The notes: a model not told the origin generated them from the letters alone. 64,000 nt of DNA from Microglena sp. YARC (GCA_022414725.1 CM039462.1:182593657-182657656), one strand, 5' to 3'. Shown: positions 44,501 through 55,624, numbered from the stretch's first letter. A program made the numbers and translations.

Positions 44501-46995
44501 ACCCACCTGCACTGAGCCCTTTCTACCTGAACTACGTTGTGTAATTCAGCACCAGAATCCAGAGGCTTGCACTATTTGTAGCATGTTGTGATCCTAGCCC
44601 ACTCACCTGCACTGAGCCCTTTCTTCCTGAACTACATCGTGTAATTCAGCACCAGAAGCCAGAGCCTAGCATAATTTGTAGCATGACATGATCCTAGCCC
44701 ACCCACCTGCACTGAGCCCTTTCTACCTGAACTACGTTGTGTAATTCAGCACCAGAATCCAGAGCTTGCACTATTTTGTAGCATGTTGTGATCCTAGCCC
44801 ACTCACCTGCACTGAGCCCTTTCTACCTGAACTACATCGTGTAATTCAGCACCAGAAGCCAGAGCCTAGCATAATTTGTAGCATGACATGATCCTAGCCC
44901 ACCCACCTGCACTGAGCCCTTTCTACCTGAACTACGTTGTGTAATTCAGCACCAGAATCCAGAGCCTTGCACTAATTTGTAGCATGTTATGATCCTAGCC
45001 CACTCACCTGCACTGAGCCCTTTCTACCTGAACTACATCGTGTAATTCAGCACCAGAAGCCAGAGCCTAGCATAATTTGTAGCATGACATGATCCTAGCC
45101 CACCCACCTGCACTGAGCCCTTTCTACCTGAACTACGTTGTGTAATTCAGCACCAGAATCCAGAGCCTTGCACTATTTGTAGCATGTTGTGATCCTAGCC
45201 CACCCACCCCACTCTGAACCTGCACTGAGCCCTTTCTAGCCACTCCTGAACTACATCGTGTAATTCAGCACCAGAAGCCAGAGCCTAGCATAATTTGTAG
45301 CATGACATGATCCTAGCCCACCCACCTGCACTGAGCCCTTTCTACCTGAACTACGTTGTGTAATTCAGCACCAGAATCCAGAGCCTTGCACTATTTGTAG
45401 CATGTTGTGATCCTAGCCCACTCACCTGCACTGAGCCCTTTCTACCTGAACTACATCGTGTAATTCAGCACCAGAAGCCAGAGCCTAGCATAATTTGTAG
45501 CATGACATGATCCTAGCCCACCCACCTGCACTGAGCCCTTTCTACCTGAACTACGTTGTGTAATTCAGCACCAGAATCCAGAGCCTTGCACTAATTTGTA
45601 GCATGTTGTGATCCTAGCCCACTCACCTGCACTTGAGCCCTTTCTACCTGAACTACATCGTGTAATTCAGCACCAGAAGCCAGAGCCTAGCATAATTTGT
45701 AGCATGACATGATCCTAGCCCACCCACCTGCACTGAGCCCTTTCTACCTGAACTACGTTGTGTAATTCAGCACCAGAATCCAGAGCCTTGCACTATTTGT
45801 AGCATGTTGTGATCCTAGCCCACTCACCTGCACTGAGCCCTTTCTTCCTGAACTACATCGTGTAATTCAGCACCAGAAGCCAGAGCCTAGCATAATTTGT
45901 AGCATGACATGATCCTAGCCCACCCACCTGCACTGAGCTCTTTCTACCTGAACTACGTTGTGTAATTCAGCACCAGAATCCAGAGCCTTGCACTATTTGT
46001 AGCATGTTGTGATCCTAGCCCACTCACCTGCACTTGAGCCCTTTCTTCCTGAACTACATCGTGTAATTCAGCACCAGAAGCCAGAGCCTAGCATAATTTG
46101 TAGCATGACATGATCCTAGCCCACCCACCTGCACTGAGCCCTTTCTACCTGAACTACGTTGTGTAATTCAGCACCAGAATCCAGAGGCTTGCACTATTTG
46201 TAGCATGTTGTGATCCTAGCCCACTCACCTGCACTGAGCCCTTTCTTCCTGAACTACATCGTGTAATTCAGCACCAGAAGCCAGAGCCTAGCATAATTTG
46301 TAGCATGACATGATCCTAGCCCACCCACCTGCACTGAGCCCTTTCTACCTGAACTACGTTGTGTAATTCAGCACCAGAATCCAGAGCCTTGCACTATTTG
46401 TAGCATGTTGTGATCCTAGCCCACTCACCTGCACTGAGCCCTTTCTTCCTGAACTACATCGTGTAATTCAGCACCAGAAGCCAGAGCCTAGCATAATTTG
46501 TAGCATGACATGATCCTAGCCCACCCACCTGCACTGAGCCCTTTCTACCTGAACTACATGTGTAATTCAGCACCAGAAGCCAGAGCCTAGCATAATTTGT
46601 AGCATGTTATGATCCTAGCCCACCCACCTGCACTGAGCCCTTTCTACCTGAACTACGTTGTGTAATTCAGCACCAGAATCCAGAGCCTTGCACTATTTGT
46701 AGCATGTTATGATCCTAGCCCACTCACCTGCACTGAGCCCTTTCTACCTGAACTACATCGTGTAATTCAGCACCAGAAGCCAGAGCCTAGCATAATTTGT
46801 AGCATGACATGATCCTAGCCCACCCACCTGCACTGAGCCCTTTCTACCTGAACTACGTTGTGTAATTCAGCACCAGAATCCAGAGCCTTGCACTATTTGT
46901 AGCATGTTGTGATCCTAGCCCACTCACCTGCACTGAGCCCTTTCTTCCTGAACTACATCGTGTAATTCAGCACCAGAATCCAGAGCCTAGCATAA
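35535..46995 (-). repeat. 100-bp satellite (200-bp dimer) carrying a CoA-ligase splice donor
   Basis: About 114 monomers of 100 bp. Two types alternate: cccactcacctgcactgagc with acatcgtg, and cccacccacctgcactgagc with acgttgtg. On the minus strand each contains gggctcagtgcag followed by gtgagtggg or gtgggtggg. For the first type this equals 13 exon bases plus 12 intron bases at the donor of CoA-ligase exon 5 (47409). 39150-46995 is very homogeneous, but 35535-39150 is full of single-base indels and missing segments. Any C-terminal exons of the CoA ligase must lie beyond or inside this block or the gap; none was found. Confidence 0.95.
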
Positions 46996-47184
46996 TTTGT
47001 ATCGTGTGTACCCGACAACGCATGGAATCTGCCACCCACTCTTCACACACTCCTTCCTCCGCCACCAGCAATTGTGGGGGGAAGCGCCTGCCCTAGCCAC
47101 CCCCCCCAGTTTGATGGTGTTGTCCAAGGACCCCCTATGGACACCTTCCTTAATCACGCCGACTTGGTTTCTTTTCTTTTCATG
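46996..47184. other. Non-satellite island between satellite and MITE
   Basis: Unique-looking sequence. Its last about 45 bases (ggacaccttccttaatcacg...) resemble 18015-18060. No exon recognised. Confidence 0.5.
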
Positions 47185-47192
47185 GTATGATC

Positions 47193-47387
47193 CAGGGTTC
47201 TACTTCTTGCCAAATTGGTCAGCGCTTAAAGCGCACAGACGCCAAATTGGTCAGCGCTTTTTAGTGCAAAAAGCGCAAAAACTGTGCGCTGCGCCCAAAG
47301 GGGGTTGAAATAACTGCGCGAAACACGCAGAGGGGCTCAAAAAGGTAGAGCGGCACCGCGCTGCCGCGCGCGCTTTGTAGTACCCTG
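47193..47387 (-). mobile_element. hAT-like MITE in CoA-ligase intron 5
   Basis: It begins cagggttctac, ends gtagtaccctg, and is flanked on both sides by gtatgatc (47185-47192 and 47388-47395), a perfect 8-bp duplication. It is 195 bp, in the opposite orientation to the 8789 and 23040 copies. It lies 21 bases downstream of the exon 5 donor in the gene's sense. Confidence 0.93.
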
Positions 47388-47408
47388 GTATGATCATAGC
47401 CCACTCAC

Positions 47409-47528
47409 CTGCACTGAGCCCTGAGCCTTTCCAACACTACCGGGCTTATGGGGACCAAACTTGGGCAGGGGGTTGCTTGTCATTTGATGAGCCGCCTCGG
47501 ACATGGCATACGCCTCCAGAACAGGGAC
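47409..47528 (-). CDS. CoA ligase (AAE3-like) exon 5
   Basis: 120 bases, 40 codons, phase 0 at both ends, between acceptor ctgcacacag and donor gtgagtggg. It encodes VPVLEAYAMSEAAHQMTSNP, LPKFGPHKPGSVGKAQGSVQ. This matches the AMP-forming ligase core (E-x-Y-x-M-[ST]-E, then PGSVG) that lines the adenylate and acyl pockets. Its acceptor edge is copied seven times upstream, and its donor edge underlies the satellite downstream. The remaining C-terminal third (GD and hinge motifs) is not in the visible sequence. Confidence 0.9.
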
Positions 47529-47539
47529 CTGTGTGCAGG

Positions 47540-48538
47540 GGGGAGGGGAGGGGTGGGGTGGGGAGATGGTGGTAATGGTGGTGAGCCGCCCTAAGTGTGC
47601 GTGGGTGGGGGTGGGGGGTGGGAATAAAGAGATGGTGATGGCGGGGGTGGTGAGCCGCCTCAGACATGGCATACGCCTCCAGAACAGGGACCTGTGTGCA
47701 GGGGGGAGGGGAGGGGTGGGGTGGGAGATATGGTGGTAATGGTGTGAGCCGCAGTAAGTGTGCGTGGGTGGTGGGGGGTGGGATAAAGAGATGTGTGATG
47801 GTGGGGGGGGTGAGCCGCCTCAGGCATGGCATACATGGCATACGCCTCCAGAAACAGGACCTGTGTGCAGGGGGGAGGGAGGGGTGGGGTGGGGAGATGT
47901 GGTGATGGTGGTGAGCCGCAGTAAGTGTGCGTGGGTGGGGTGGGGGGTGGGGATAAAAGAGATGGTGATGGTGGGGGGTGAGCCGCCTCAGACATGGCAT
48001 ACGCCTCCAGAACAGGGACCTGTGTGCAGGGGGAGGGAGGGTGGGGCGGGGGGATGGTGGTAATGGTGGTGAGCCGCCCTAAGTGTGCGTGGGTGGGGTG
48101 GGGGTGGGGGATAAAGAGATGGTGATGGTGGGGATGGTGAGCTGCCTCAGACATGGCATACGCCTCCAGAACAGGGACCTGTGTGCGGGGAGGAGGGAGG
48201 GGAGGGAAGTGAAGGGTGGGGTGGGATGGGGTAATGGTGTGAGCCGCCCCAGGTGTGGGTGGGTGGGGTGGGGGTGGGGATAAAGAGATGGCGATGGTGG
48301 GTGTGGTGAGCCACCTTAGACGTGCATACGCCTCCAGAACAGGGACCTGTGTGGGGAGGGAGGGGAGGGGTGGGGGGGGGGGGGGGGGGGGGATGGTGGT
48401 AATGGTGGTGAGCCGCCCCAGGTGTGGGTGGGTGGGGTGGGGGTGGGGATACAGAGATGTGATGGTGATGGTGGGGGTGGTGAGCCGCTCGGACATGGCA
48501 TACACCTCCAGAAACAGGGACCTGTGTGTGTGGGGGAG

Positions 48539-48584
<46 letters not shown>

Positions 48585-48685
48585 GGGGGGATAAAGAGAT
48601 GGTGATGGTGGGGGGGTGAGCCGCCTCAACATGGCATACACCTCCAGAACAGGGACCTGTGTGTGGGGGGGAGATGTGTGGGGGG

Positions 48686-48758
<73 letters not shown>

Positions 48759-48790
48759 TAAAGAGATGGTGATGGTGGTGGTATAGCACC
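47540..48790 (-). repeat. Acceptor-edge array of CoA-ligase exon 5
   Basis: Seven units of 135-175 bp. On the minus strand each has a C-rich spacer, a cacacag acceptor and about 40-50 exon bases (gtccctgttctggaggcgta...), so each would again start VPVLEAYAMSEAAH. Frames vary by single-base changes (cagaaacagg, cgcctcaacatgg). Poly-G runs and a (gt)n run lie at 48370-48760. Confidence 0.93.
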
Positions 48791-48994
48791 CTTCCAAGCC
48801 AAATAAAAGGGTGGCAAGGACCCCCTAAATTTTGCAGTGAGGTAAATAAAACAAGGAATTAAGCTTGCATGGCACTCTTTCCCAAACACTCTCTCCCCCA
48901 CCCACACCCACTCACCCCCCACACACACATCCACACACACACACACTCACCCCCCCACACACACACACACACCCCACACCCCACACACACACAA

Positions 48995-49450
48995 AGTCAC
49001 CTTGAAAGCATCTTCAAGCTTTCCCAGTGTTGCTGCCGCCAGGGAGGAGCCGCAACAGAATTGCATGAAACACCAAAAAGAATGATCCCGACAAACTAAT
49101 ACTCTCACTCACACTTCCCCCCCCCCAACCCCACCCCAAACACACACACACTCACCCCCCACCCCCACCCCAACACACACATTCACCCCCCTCCCAAACA
49201 AACACACACAAAGTCACCTTGAAAGCCTCCTCAAGCTTGCCCAGTATTGCTGCCGCCAGGGAGAGCCGCAACAGAATTAAATGAAATACAAAAAGAATGA
49301 TCCCGACAAACTAATAACCTCACTCACACACACACACACACCACACTCACCTCCCCCGCCCACACACAAACCCACGCACAGTCACCTTGAAAGCCTCCTC
49401 AAGCTTGCCCAGTGTTGCTGCCCCCGTGGAGGAGCTGCAACATAATTACA
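48995..49450 (-). repeat. Donor-edge copies of CoA-ligase exon 4
   Basis: Three copies (about 48998-49050, 49213-49275 and 49381-49440) of the exon 4 end. Each codes for something like SLAAATLGKLEEAFK and then gtgac. Spacing is about 170-215 bp, with CACA-rich and C-rich spacers and the shared atgatcccgacaaactaata. Confidence 0.9.
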
Positions 49451-49543
49451 TGGAACACGGAAATAATGATCCCGACAAACTAAAAACTCTCCCCCCCCCC
49501 CCCCCCCCCCCCCCAACACACACACACACACAAACACACTCAC

Positions 49544-49800
49544 CTTGAAAGCCTCTTCAAGCTTTCCCAGTGTTGCTGCCGCCAGGGAGGAGCTGCAAGA
49601 ACGGATGAAGCGCAGTGGTGGTGGGTTGGCGGCGGGGTAGTCCTGGGGCGCCCTCGCCAACAGGATCTGGTGAATAGTTGGCACCGCGGTGTAGAAGGTG
49701 GCGGCATGCTCACAAGCATCCTTCCAGAAGCAGTGGGCTGTGAATTTTCCGGCCTCGGGTAATATGATAGCTCCCCCCAGCAGCCATGGGGAAAGGAAGC
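49544..49800 (-). CDS. CoA ligase (AAE3-like) exon 4
   Basis: 257 bases from acceptor ctcctatag to donor gtgagtgtg. The first two bases complete the Gly codon opened by exon 3. It encodes GFLSPWLLGGAIILPEAGKF, TAHCFWKDACEHAATFYTAV, PTIHQILLARAP and LRFIRSCSSSLAAATLGKLE. YTAVPTIHQ and LRFIRSCSSSL are diagnostic of the oxalyl-CoA synthetase AAE3/PCS60 branch. It joins in phase 0 to exon 5. Confidence 0.93.
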
Positions 49801-50360
49801 CTATAGGAGGTGGGTGGGTGGGTGGGTGGGTGGGGGGGGGTAGTGTGCGTTTGTGTGTCTGGGGGGGTGGGGGGGGGGGAGGTGTCTGTGAGTTGGGGGG
49901 TGGGGTGGGGGTGGGGGTGATAGAAGAAGCAGGATTTGGGGAGTACTGGATGGGGTGGTGGGGGGTGGTGGTATCTGGTGAATAGTTGGCACTGCGGTGT
50001 ATGTGGCGACATGCTCACAAGCATCCTCCAGAAGCAGTGGGCTGTGAATTTTCCGGCCTAGGCCGGTAATATGATAGCTCCCCCAGCAGCAATGGGGGAC
50101 AGGAAGCCTATTGGAGGGGGGGGGGGGGGGGGAGAGGGTAGGTGTGTGTTGTGTGGGAGGGGGGGGGGGATAGATGAAGCAGGATTTGGGGTGGACTGGA
50201 TGGGTGGGTGGGTGGGTGTATCTGGTGAATACTTGCACCGCGGTGGACCGTTGGCGACGTGCTCACAAGCATCCTTCCAGAAGCAGTGGGCTGTGAATTA
50301 TCCAGCCACGGGTTATACGATAGCTCCCCCCAGCAGCCATGGGGAAGGGAAGCCTACAGG
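49801..50360 (-). repeat. Acceptor-edge copies of CoA-ligase exon 4
   Basis: Two upstream copies (about 49980-50110 and 50225-50355) of the first about 130 exon bases (GGAIILPEAGKFTAHCFW region through YTAVPTIHQ), each with its acceptor. The spacers, ggtgggtgggtgggtg and poly-G on the plus strand, are pyrimidine-rich in the gene's sense. Confidence 0.9.
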
Positions 50361-50479
50361 AGGGGGGGGGGGCTGTGTGGTGTGGTAGTGTGTGTGTGGT
50401 GTGTGTGTGTGTTTTGGGGGGGGGAGGTGCAGCAGGATTACAAGAGTCGAGGATGGTTGGGTGGCTTCTGGTGAACCGT

Positions 50480-52410
50480 GGGGATCATGAGATATTGAGA
50501 CTGTAGATGCAGCGGGGGTGGGAAATACATGAGCAGCTTGATTGGTGCCAAAATGTGTAACCTCCATAACTAGGATAGCAGCACAACCCACCTGCTAGTA
50601 GTCCGTGTACATGTGTGCAAGAGGGGCACTGGGGTGGGTGGGGTGAGAGGGGTGGCGCAGGGTTGCAGAATAGGGTGCCAAAGTGTGTGTCACACTCCAT
50701 AACTAGGACAGCAGCACAACCTACCTGCTAGTAGTCCGTGTACATGTGTGCAAGAGGGCGCTGGTGGTGGGGTGAGAGGGGTGGCGCAGGGTTGCAGAAT
50801 AGGGTGCCAAGTGTGTCACACTCCATAACTATGACAGCAGCACAACCTACCTGCTAGTAGTCCGTGTACATGTGTGCAAGAGGGGCACTGGGTGGGTGGG
50901 TGAGAGGGGTGGCGCAGGGTTGCAGAATAGGGTGCCAAAGTGTGTCACACTCCATAACTAGGACAGCAGCACAACCTACCTGCTAGTAGTCCGTGTACAT
51001 GTGTGCAAGAGGGGCACTGGGGTGGGTGGGGTGAGAGGGGTGGCGCAGGGTTGCAGAATAGGGTGCCAAAGTGTGTCACACTCCATAACTAGGACAGCAG
51101 CACAACCTACCTGCTAGTAGTCCGTGTACATGTGTGCAAGAGGGGCGCTGGGGTGAGTGGGGTGAGAGGGGTGGCGCAGGGTTGCAGAATAGGGTGCCAA
51201 AGTGTGTCACACTCCATAACTAGGACAGCAGCACAACCTACCTGCTAGTAGTCCGTGTACATGTGTGCAAGAGGCGCTGGGGTGGGTGGGTGAGAGGGGT
51301 GGCGCAGGGTTGCAGAATAGGGTGCCAAAGTGTGTCACACTCCATAACTAGGACAGCAGCACAACCTACCTGCTAGTAGTCCGTGTACATGTGTGCAAGA
51401 GGGGCACTGGGGTGGGTGGGGTGAGAGGGGTGGCGCAGGGTTGCAGAATAGGGTGCCAAAGTGTGTCACACTCCATAACTAGGACAGCAGCACAACCTAC
51501 CTGCTAGTAGTCCCGTGTACATGTGTGCAAGAGGGGCACTGGGGTGGGTGGGGTGAGAGGGGTGGCGCAGGTTGCAGAATAGGGTGCCAAAGTGTGTCAC
51601 ACTCCATAACTAGGACAGCAGCACAACCTACCTGCTAGTAGTCCGTGTACATGTGTGCAAGAGGGGCGCTGGGGTGGTGGGTGAGAGGGGTGGCGGCAGG
51701 TTGCAGAATAGGGTGCCAAAGTGTGTCACACTCCATAACTAGGACAGCAGCACAACCTAGCCTGCTAGTAGTCCGTGTACATGTGTGCAAGAGGGGCGCT
51801 GGGGTGGGTGGGGTGAGAGGGTGGCGCAGGGTTGCAGAATAGGGTGCCAAAAGTGTGTCACACTCCATAACTAGGACAGCAGCACAACCTACCTGCTAGT
51901 AGTCCGTGTACATGTGTGCAAGAGGGGCACTGGGGTGGGTGGGGTGAGAGGGGTGGCGCAGGGTTGCAGAATAGGGTGCCAAAGTGTGTCACACTCCATA
52001 ACTAGGACAGCAGCACAACCTACCTGCTAGTAGTCCGTGTACATGTGTGCAAGAGGGGCACTGGGGTGGGTGGGGTGAGAGGGGTGGCGCAGGTTGCAGA
52101 ATAGGGTGCCAAAGTGTGTCACACTTCATAACTAGGACAGCAGCACAAACCTACCTGCTAGTAGTCCGTGTACATGTGTGCAAGAGGGGCACTGGGGTGG
52201 GTGGGGTGAGAGGGGTGGCGCAGGGTTGCAGAATAGGGTGCCAAAGTGTGTCACACTCCATAACTAGGACAGCAGCACAACCTACCTGCTAGTAGTCCAT
52301 GTACATGTGTGCAAGAGGGGCACTGGGGTGGGTGGGGTGAGAGGGGTGGCGCAGGGTTGCAGAATAGGGTGCCAAAGTGTGTCACACTCGATAAAAAGGA
52401 CAGCAGTACT
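50480..52410 (-). repeat. Donor-edge array of CoA-ligase exon 3 (~131 bp x 14)
   Basis: Fourteen highly similar units. On the minus strand each ends tgtacacggactactagcag then gtaggttgtgctgct, copying the exon 3 end (VHGLLAG) and its donor. A 4-base insertion (gcacacatgt for ttcatgt) would break the frame if translated. Spacers are gggtgggtggggtgagaggg-rich. Confidence 0.95.
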
Positions 52411-52416
52411 ACCCAC

Positions 52417-52543
52417 CTGCTAGTAGTCCGTGTACATGAAAGAGGGGCATGACGAGGTACGAGCGGTCCTTGGGGTTGAGCTCGTAGGTGGCACAGATGT
52501 TGGCAATGGATGCCATGAGGTTGGCGTGGTTCAAGGGAACAGC
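52417..52543 (-). CDS. CoA ligase (AAE3-like) exon 3
   Basis: 127 bases from acceptor cgtcccacag to donor gtgggtagt. It encodes AVPLNHANLMASIANICATY, ELNPKDRSYLVMPLFHVHGL and LAG. PLFHVHGLLAG is a hallmark of this ligase branch; the first residues continue the P-loop motif of exon 2 (GTTGKPK then AVPL). Ends in phase 1. The flanking arrays repeat both its edges. Confidence 0.93.
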
Positions 52544-52885
52544 CTGTGGGACGGAGAGAACATGTGGGCAATGAGAATTGACAGTGTGGATGCCATGAGG
52601 TTGGCGTGGTTCAAGGGAACAGCCTGTGGGACAGAGAAACATGTGGGCAATACGAATTGACAGTGTGGATGCCATGAGGTTGGCGTGGTTCAAGGGAACA
52701 GCCTGTGGGACGGAGAAACATGTGGGCAATGAGAATTGACAGTGTGGATGCCATGAGGTTGGCGTGGTTCAAGGGAACAGCCTGTGGGACGGAGAGAACA
52801 TGTGGGAAATGAGAATTGACAGTGTGGGATAGAGTGGGACGGAGAGAACACGTGGGCAATGAGAATTGACAGTGTGGGAGAGAGT
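52544..52885 (-). repeat. Acceptor-edge copies of CoA-ligase exon 3
   Basis: Three full copies about 80 bp apart of the acceptor cccacag plus 36 exon bases (gctgttcccttgaaccacgc...), joined by cattgcccacatgtt-type spacers. A run of truncated units follows (52800-52885). Confidence 0.92.
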
Positions 52886-52954
52886 GGGACGGAGGTTTTG
52901 TGGGTGGGAGGGAGGGAAGGGGGGGGGGGGGGGGACAACAGCCACAAGGGCTAC

Positions 52955-52955
52955 C

Positions 52956-53004
<49 letters not shown>

Positions 53005-53360
53005 TGTGTATACACGCACGTGGATACATACATCTGGGGACTGTGCCAGATATTCGCCCTCCACAGATCGGCACCATGAGAAGAAAAGGGAACGATTAGC
53101 GTGGGTATGAGTGGGAATCATTCAATGAGGGAAATGCGATATTTTGCCTCAGTTGCGAAATACAATCATACAAAACTGTGAACATAAAAGGAAGAACATA
53201 AATAAAAATACGAAAACATAAAATAAAATACCGAAAACATAAAACTAAAATAAAATACCGAAAACATAAAATAAAATACCGAAAACATAAAATAAAATAC
53301 AGAAAACATAAAATAAAATACAGAAAACATAAAATAAAATACAGAAAACATAAAATAAAA
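52955..53360. repeat. (AT)n run and aaaataccgaaaacataaa array
   Basis: 52964-53000 is an (at)n microsatellite. 53190-53360 has nine units of 16-22 bp (aaaataccgaaaacataa). Intron 2 of the CoA ligase. Confidence 0.9.
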
Positions 53361-53432
53361 TAGTTCCAGTCAAGCTTCCACGCCCCACCTACAATTAGTT
53401 AATCCCCAATTATTAAGGAATATTTAGTTAAT

Positions 53433-53503
53433 TGAGATAAAGCCAAGTGGCAAGGCGACGGATTTGGGACCCAGCATCACAAGTCCGAATCTTGTTATCT
53501 CAG
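53433..53503 (+). tRNA. tRNA-like sequence (Gln-type layout, probably not functional)
   Basis: 71 bases. It has a perfect 7-bp acceptor stem (tgagata/tatctca), a D-arm gccaagtggcaaggc and a perfect T-arm stem (acaag/cttgt) around tccgaat. The order and the D-arm resemble bacterial or organellar tRNA-Gln. The anticodon region (acggatttgggacccag) pairs poorly; the loop would read TGG. Likely a tRNA-derived repeat or organellar insertion in CoA-ligase intron 2. Confidence 0.35.
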
Positions 53504-53794
53504 CATTTATTTATTTACAGCAAGTGTGGTTAATAATATCTAGCCATTCAGCGGATGATTTGGATTTGTGTTTCCGAAACACTTTGAGTTTATCGTTTGT
53601 ACCTTGAACTTCAGAATTTGGCCCGAGAATCGAGAATTCTGAGGATTTCAGAAAATTCTGAGACTTGTCAGAAAATTTGAAATTTGGGAACAACCACCAC
53701 ACATCCCTACCGACCACCACCAACTACCACACCAACCACCACCACACATCCCACCGGCACATTCCTCAACATGCACCAAGCCACCCTTATGGTC

Positions 53795-55330
53795 TGACCC
53801 AACAGACCTTAGGCTTCCTTATGGTGCCAATAGTCTGATAAACATAACCAGAAAGTGTCGACTGCCCCTATACTCTACCTCTCCCCCCGCACCACAACCG
53901 CCCCTACTCTACCCCACCCCACGCACTACCTACACTACCCCTACCGACTGCACCCATACCTACTCTACCTCTACCTCTACCTCCACACCACAACCACCCC
54001 TACTCTACCCCACCCCACGCACTACCTACACTACCCCTACCAACTGCACCCATACCTACTCTACCTCTACCTCTACCTCCACACCACAAACCACCCTACT
54101 CTACCCACCCCACGCACTACCTACACTACCCTACCAACTGCACCCATACCTACTCTACCTCTACCTCTACCTCTACCTCCACACCACAACCACCCCTACT
54201 CTACCCCACCCCACGCACCACCTATACAACCCCTACCTACTATACCCCTACCCCCACCCCTTGAGACCATAACCACCCCTACTGTAACCAAACAACAGAC
54301 CGTAGGCTTTCCTGTGGTGCCAATGGTGTGAAAGAGAGAACCAGAAAGTGACGACTGCCCCTACTTTACCCCTACCCCCGCACCACAACCGCCCCTACTC
54401 TACCCCACCCCACGCACTACCTACACTACCCCTACCAACTGCACCCATACCTACTCTCTCTCTACCTCCACACCACAACCACCCCTACTCTACCCCACCC
54501 ACCCCCACGCACCACCTACACTACCCCTACCTACTCTACCCCTACCCCCACCCCTTGAGGCCATGACCACCCCTACTGTAACCTAACAACGGACCTTAGG
54601 CTTTCCTGTGGTGCCACTGGTGTTAAAAACAGACACGAAAGTGACAACTGCCCCTATACTCCACCCCTACCCCCGCACCACAACCACCCCTATTCTACCC
54701 CACCCCACACACCACCTACACTACCTTTACCAAACTGCAACCCTTACATACTCTACCCCTACCCCGCACCACAACCACCCTACTCTACCCTTCCCCACAC
54801 ACCACCTACACTACCCCTACCTATTCTACCCTACCCCGCACCACAACCACCCCTACTCTAGCCCACCCCACACACCACCTACACTACCCCTACCAACTGC
54901 ACCCTACCTACTCTACCCCTACCCCGCACCACAACCACCACAACTCCACCCCACCCCACGCACCACCTACACCACCCCTACCAACTGTTCCCCTACCCCC
55001 ACCCCATGAGGCCATGACCACCCCTACCCTACCCTAACAACGGACTTTAGGCTTTCCTGTGGTGCCACGGGTGTGAAAAACAGAACTAGAAAGTTACGAC
55101 TCCCTCTACTCTACCCCTACCCTCGCATCACATCCAACACCCTACTCAACCCCACCCTACGCACCACCTACACTTACCCCCTACCTACTCTACCCCACCC
55201 CATGAAGCCATGACCACCCCTACTCTACCCCACCCCACGCTCCACCTACACTACCCCTACCAACTGTACTCCTACCTACTCTACCCCTGCCCCACCCATG
55301 AAGCCATAAACCACTCCTACTGTACCCTAA
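53795..55330 (-). repeat. P-loop donor-edge copies in a ctaccccac-rich array
   Basis: Four copies (about 53800-53860, 54280-54350, 54590-54650 and 55030-55100) of the exon 2 end. They keep ggcaccacaggaaagcct (GTTGKP) or a close variant, with the donor region diverging (gtccgt, gtccgttg). Between them lie accacaaccacccctactct and cctacactacccctac-type minisatellites. Confidence 0.88.
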
Positions 55331-55338
55331 CGACTGAC

Positions 55339-55624
55339 CTTAGGCTTTCCTGTGGTGCCACTGGTGTGAAAAAACAGAGCCAGGTCAGAAGGCTTTGGGA
55401 AGCTCCTTCAGTTGGGGAGCAAGACCGTAGGTAGGTGGTGGGAAGGTGAGTCCAGGTGTCTGGGGAACGAAGGTGGGAACTGGTGTGGATCCGTTGAACT
55501 TCACCATGAACTTCGCCACTGGAACGTTTTGCTTCTTGGCTGCCTCCTCCGCTGCCTTGTTGCCCTCGTTGGGCACTAGCAGCATCTTGCTTGAGGTGTC
55601 TTCAAGATAGAAGCAGAACTCATC
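55339..55624 (-). CDS. CoA ligase (AAE3-like) exon 2, with 1-base frameshift
   Basis: From acceptor caacgacag to donor gtcagtcg. It starts DEFCFYLEDTSSKMLLVPNE, GNKAAEEAAKKQNVPVAKF and ends with the AMP-binding P-loop FFHTSGTTGKPK. Between ELPKAF and DLALFFHTSG the frame shifts by one base near 55386-55390, where a TGA appears; removing one base restores 95 codons in phase 0. It could be a sequencing error or a real lesion. Exon 1 ends NAAYKI and joins here without gaps. Confidence 0.88.

Noticed and set aside
35535..46995. CRISPR-like array
   Set aside because: Repeats are contiguous 100-bp monomers without unique spacers, in a eukaryotic intron-rich context with no cas genes.
53795..55110. 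Additional AMP-binding genes (GTTGKP hits)
   Set aside because: Only the exon edge is present in each copy; no surrounding domain.
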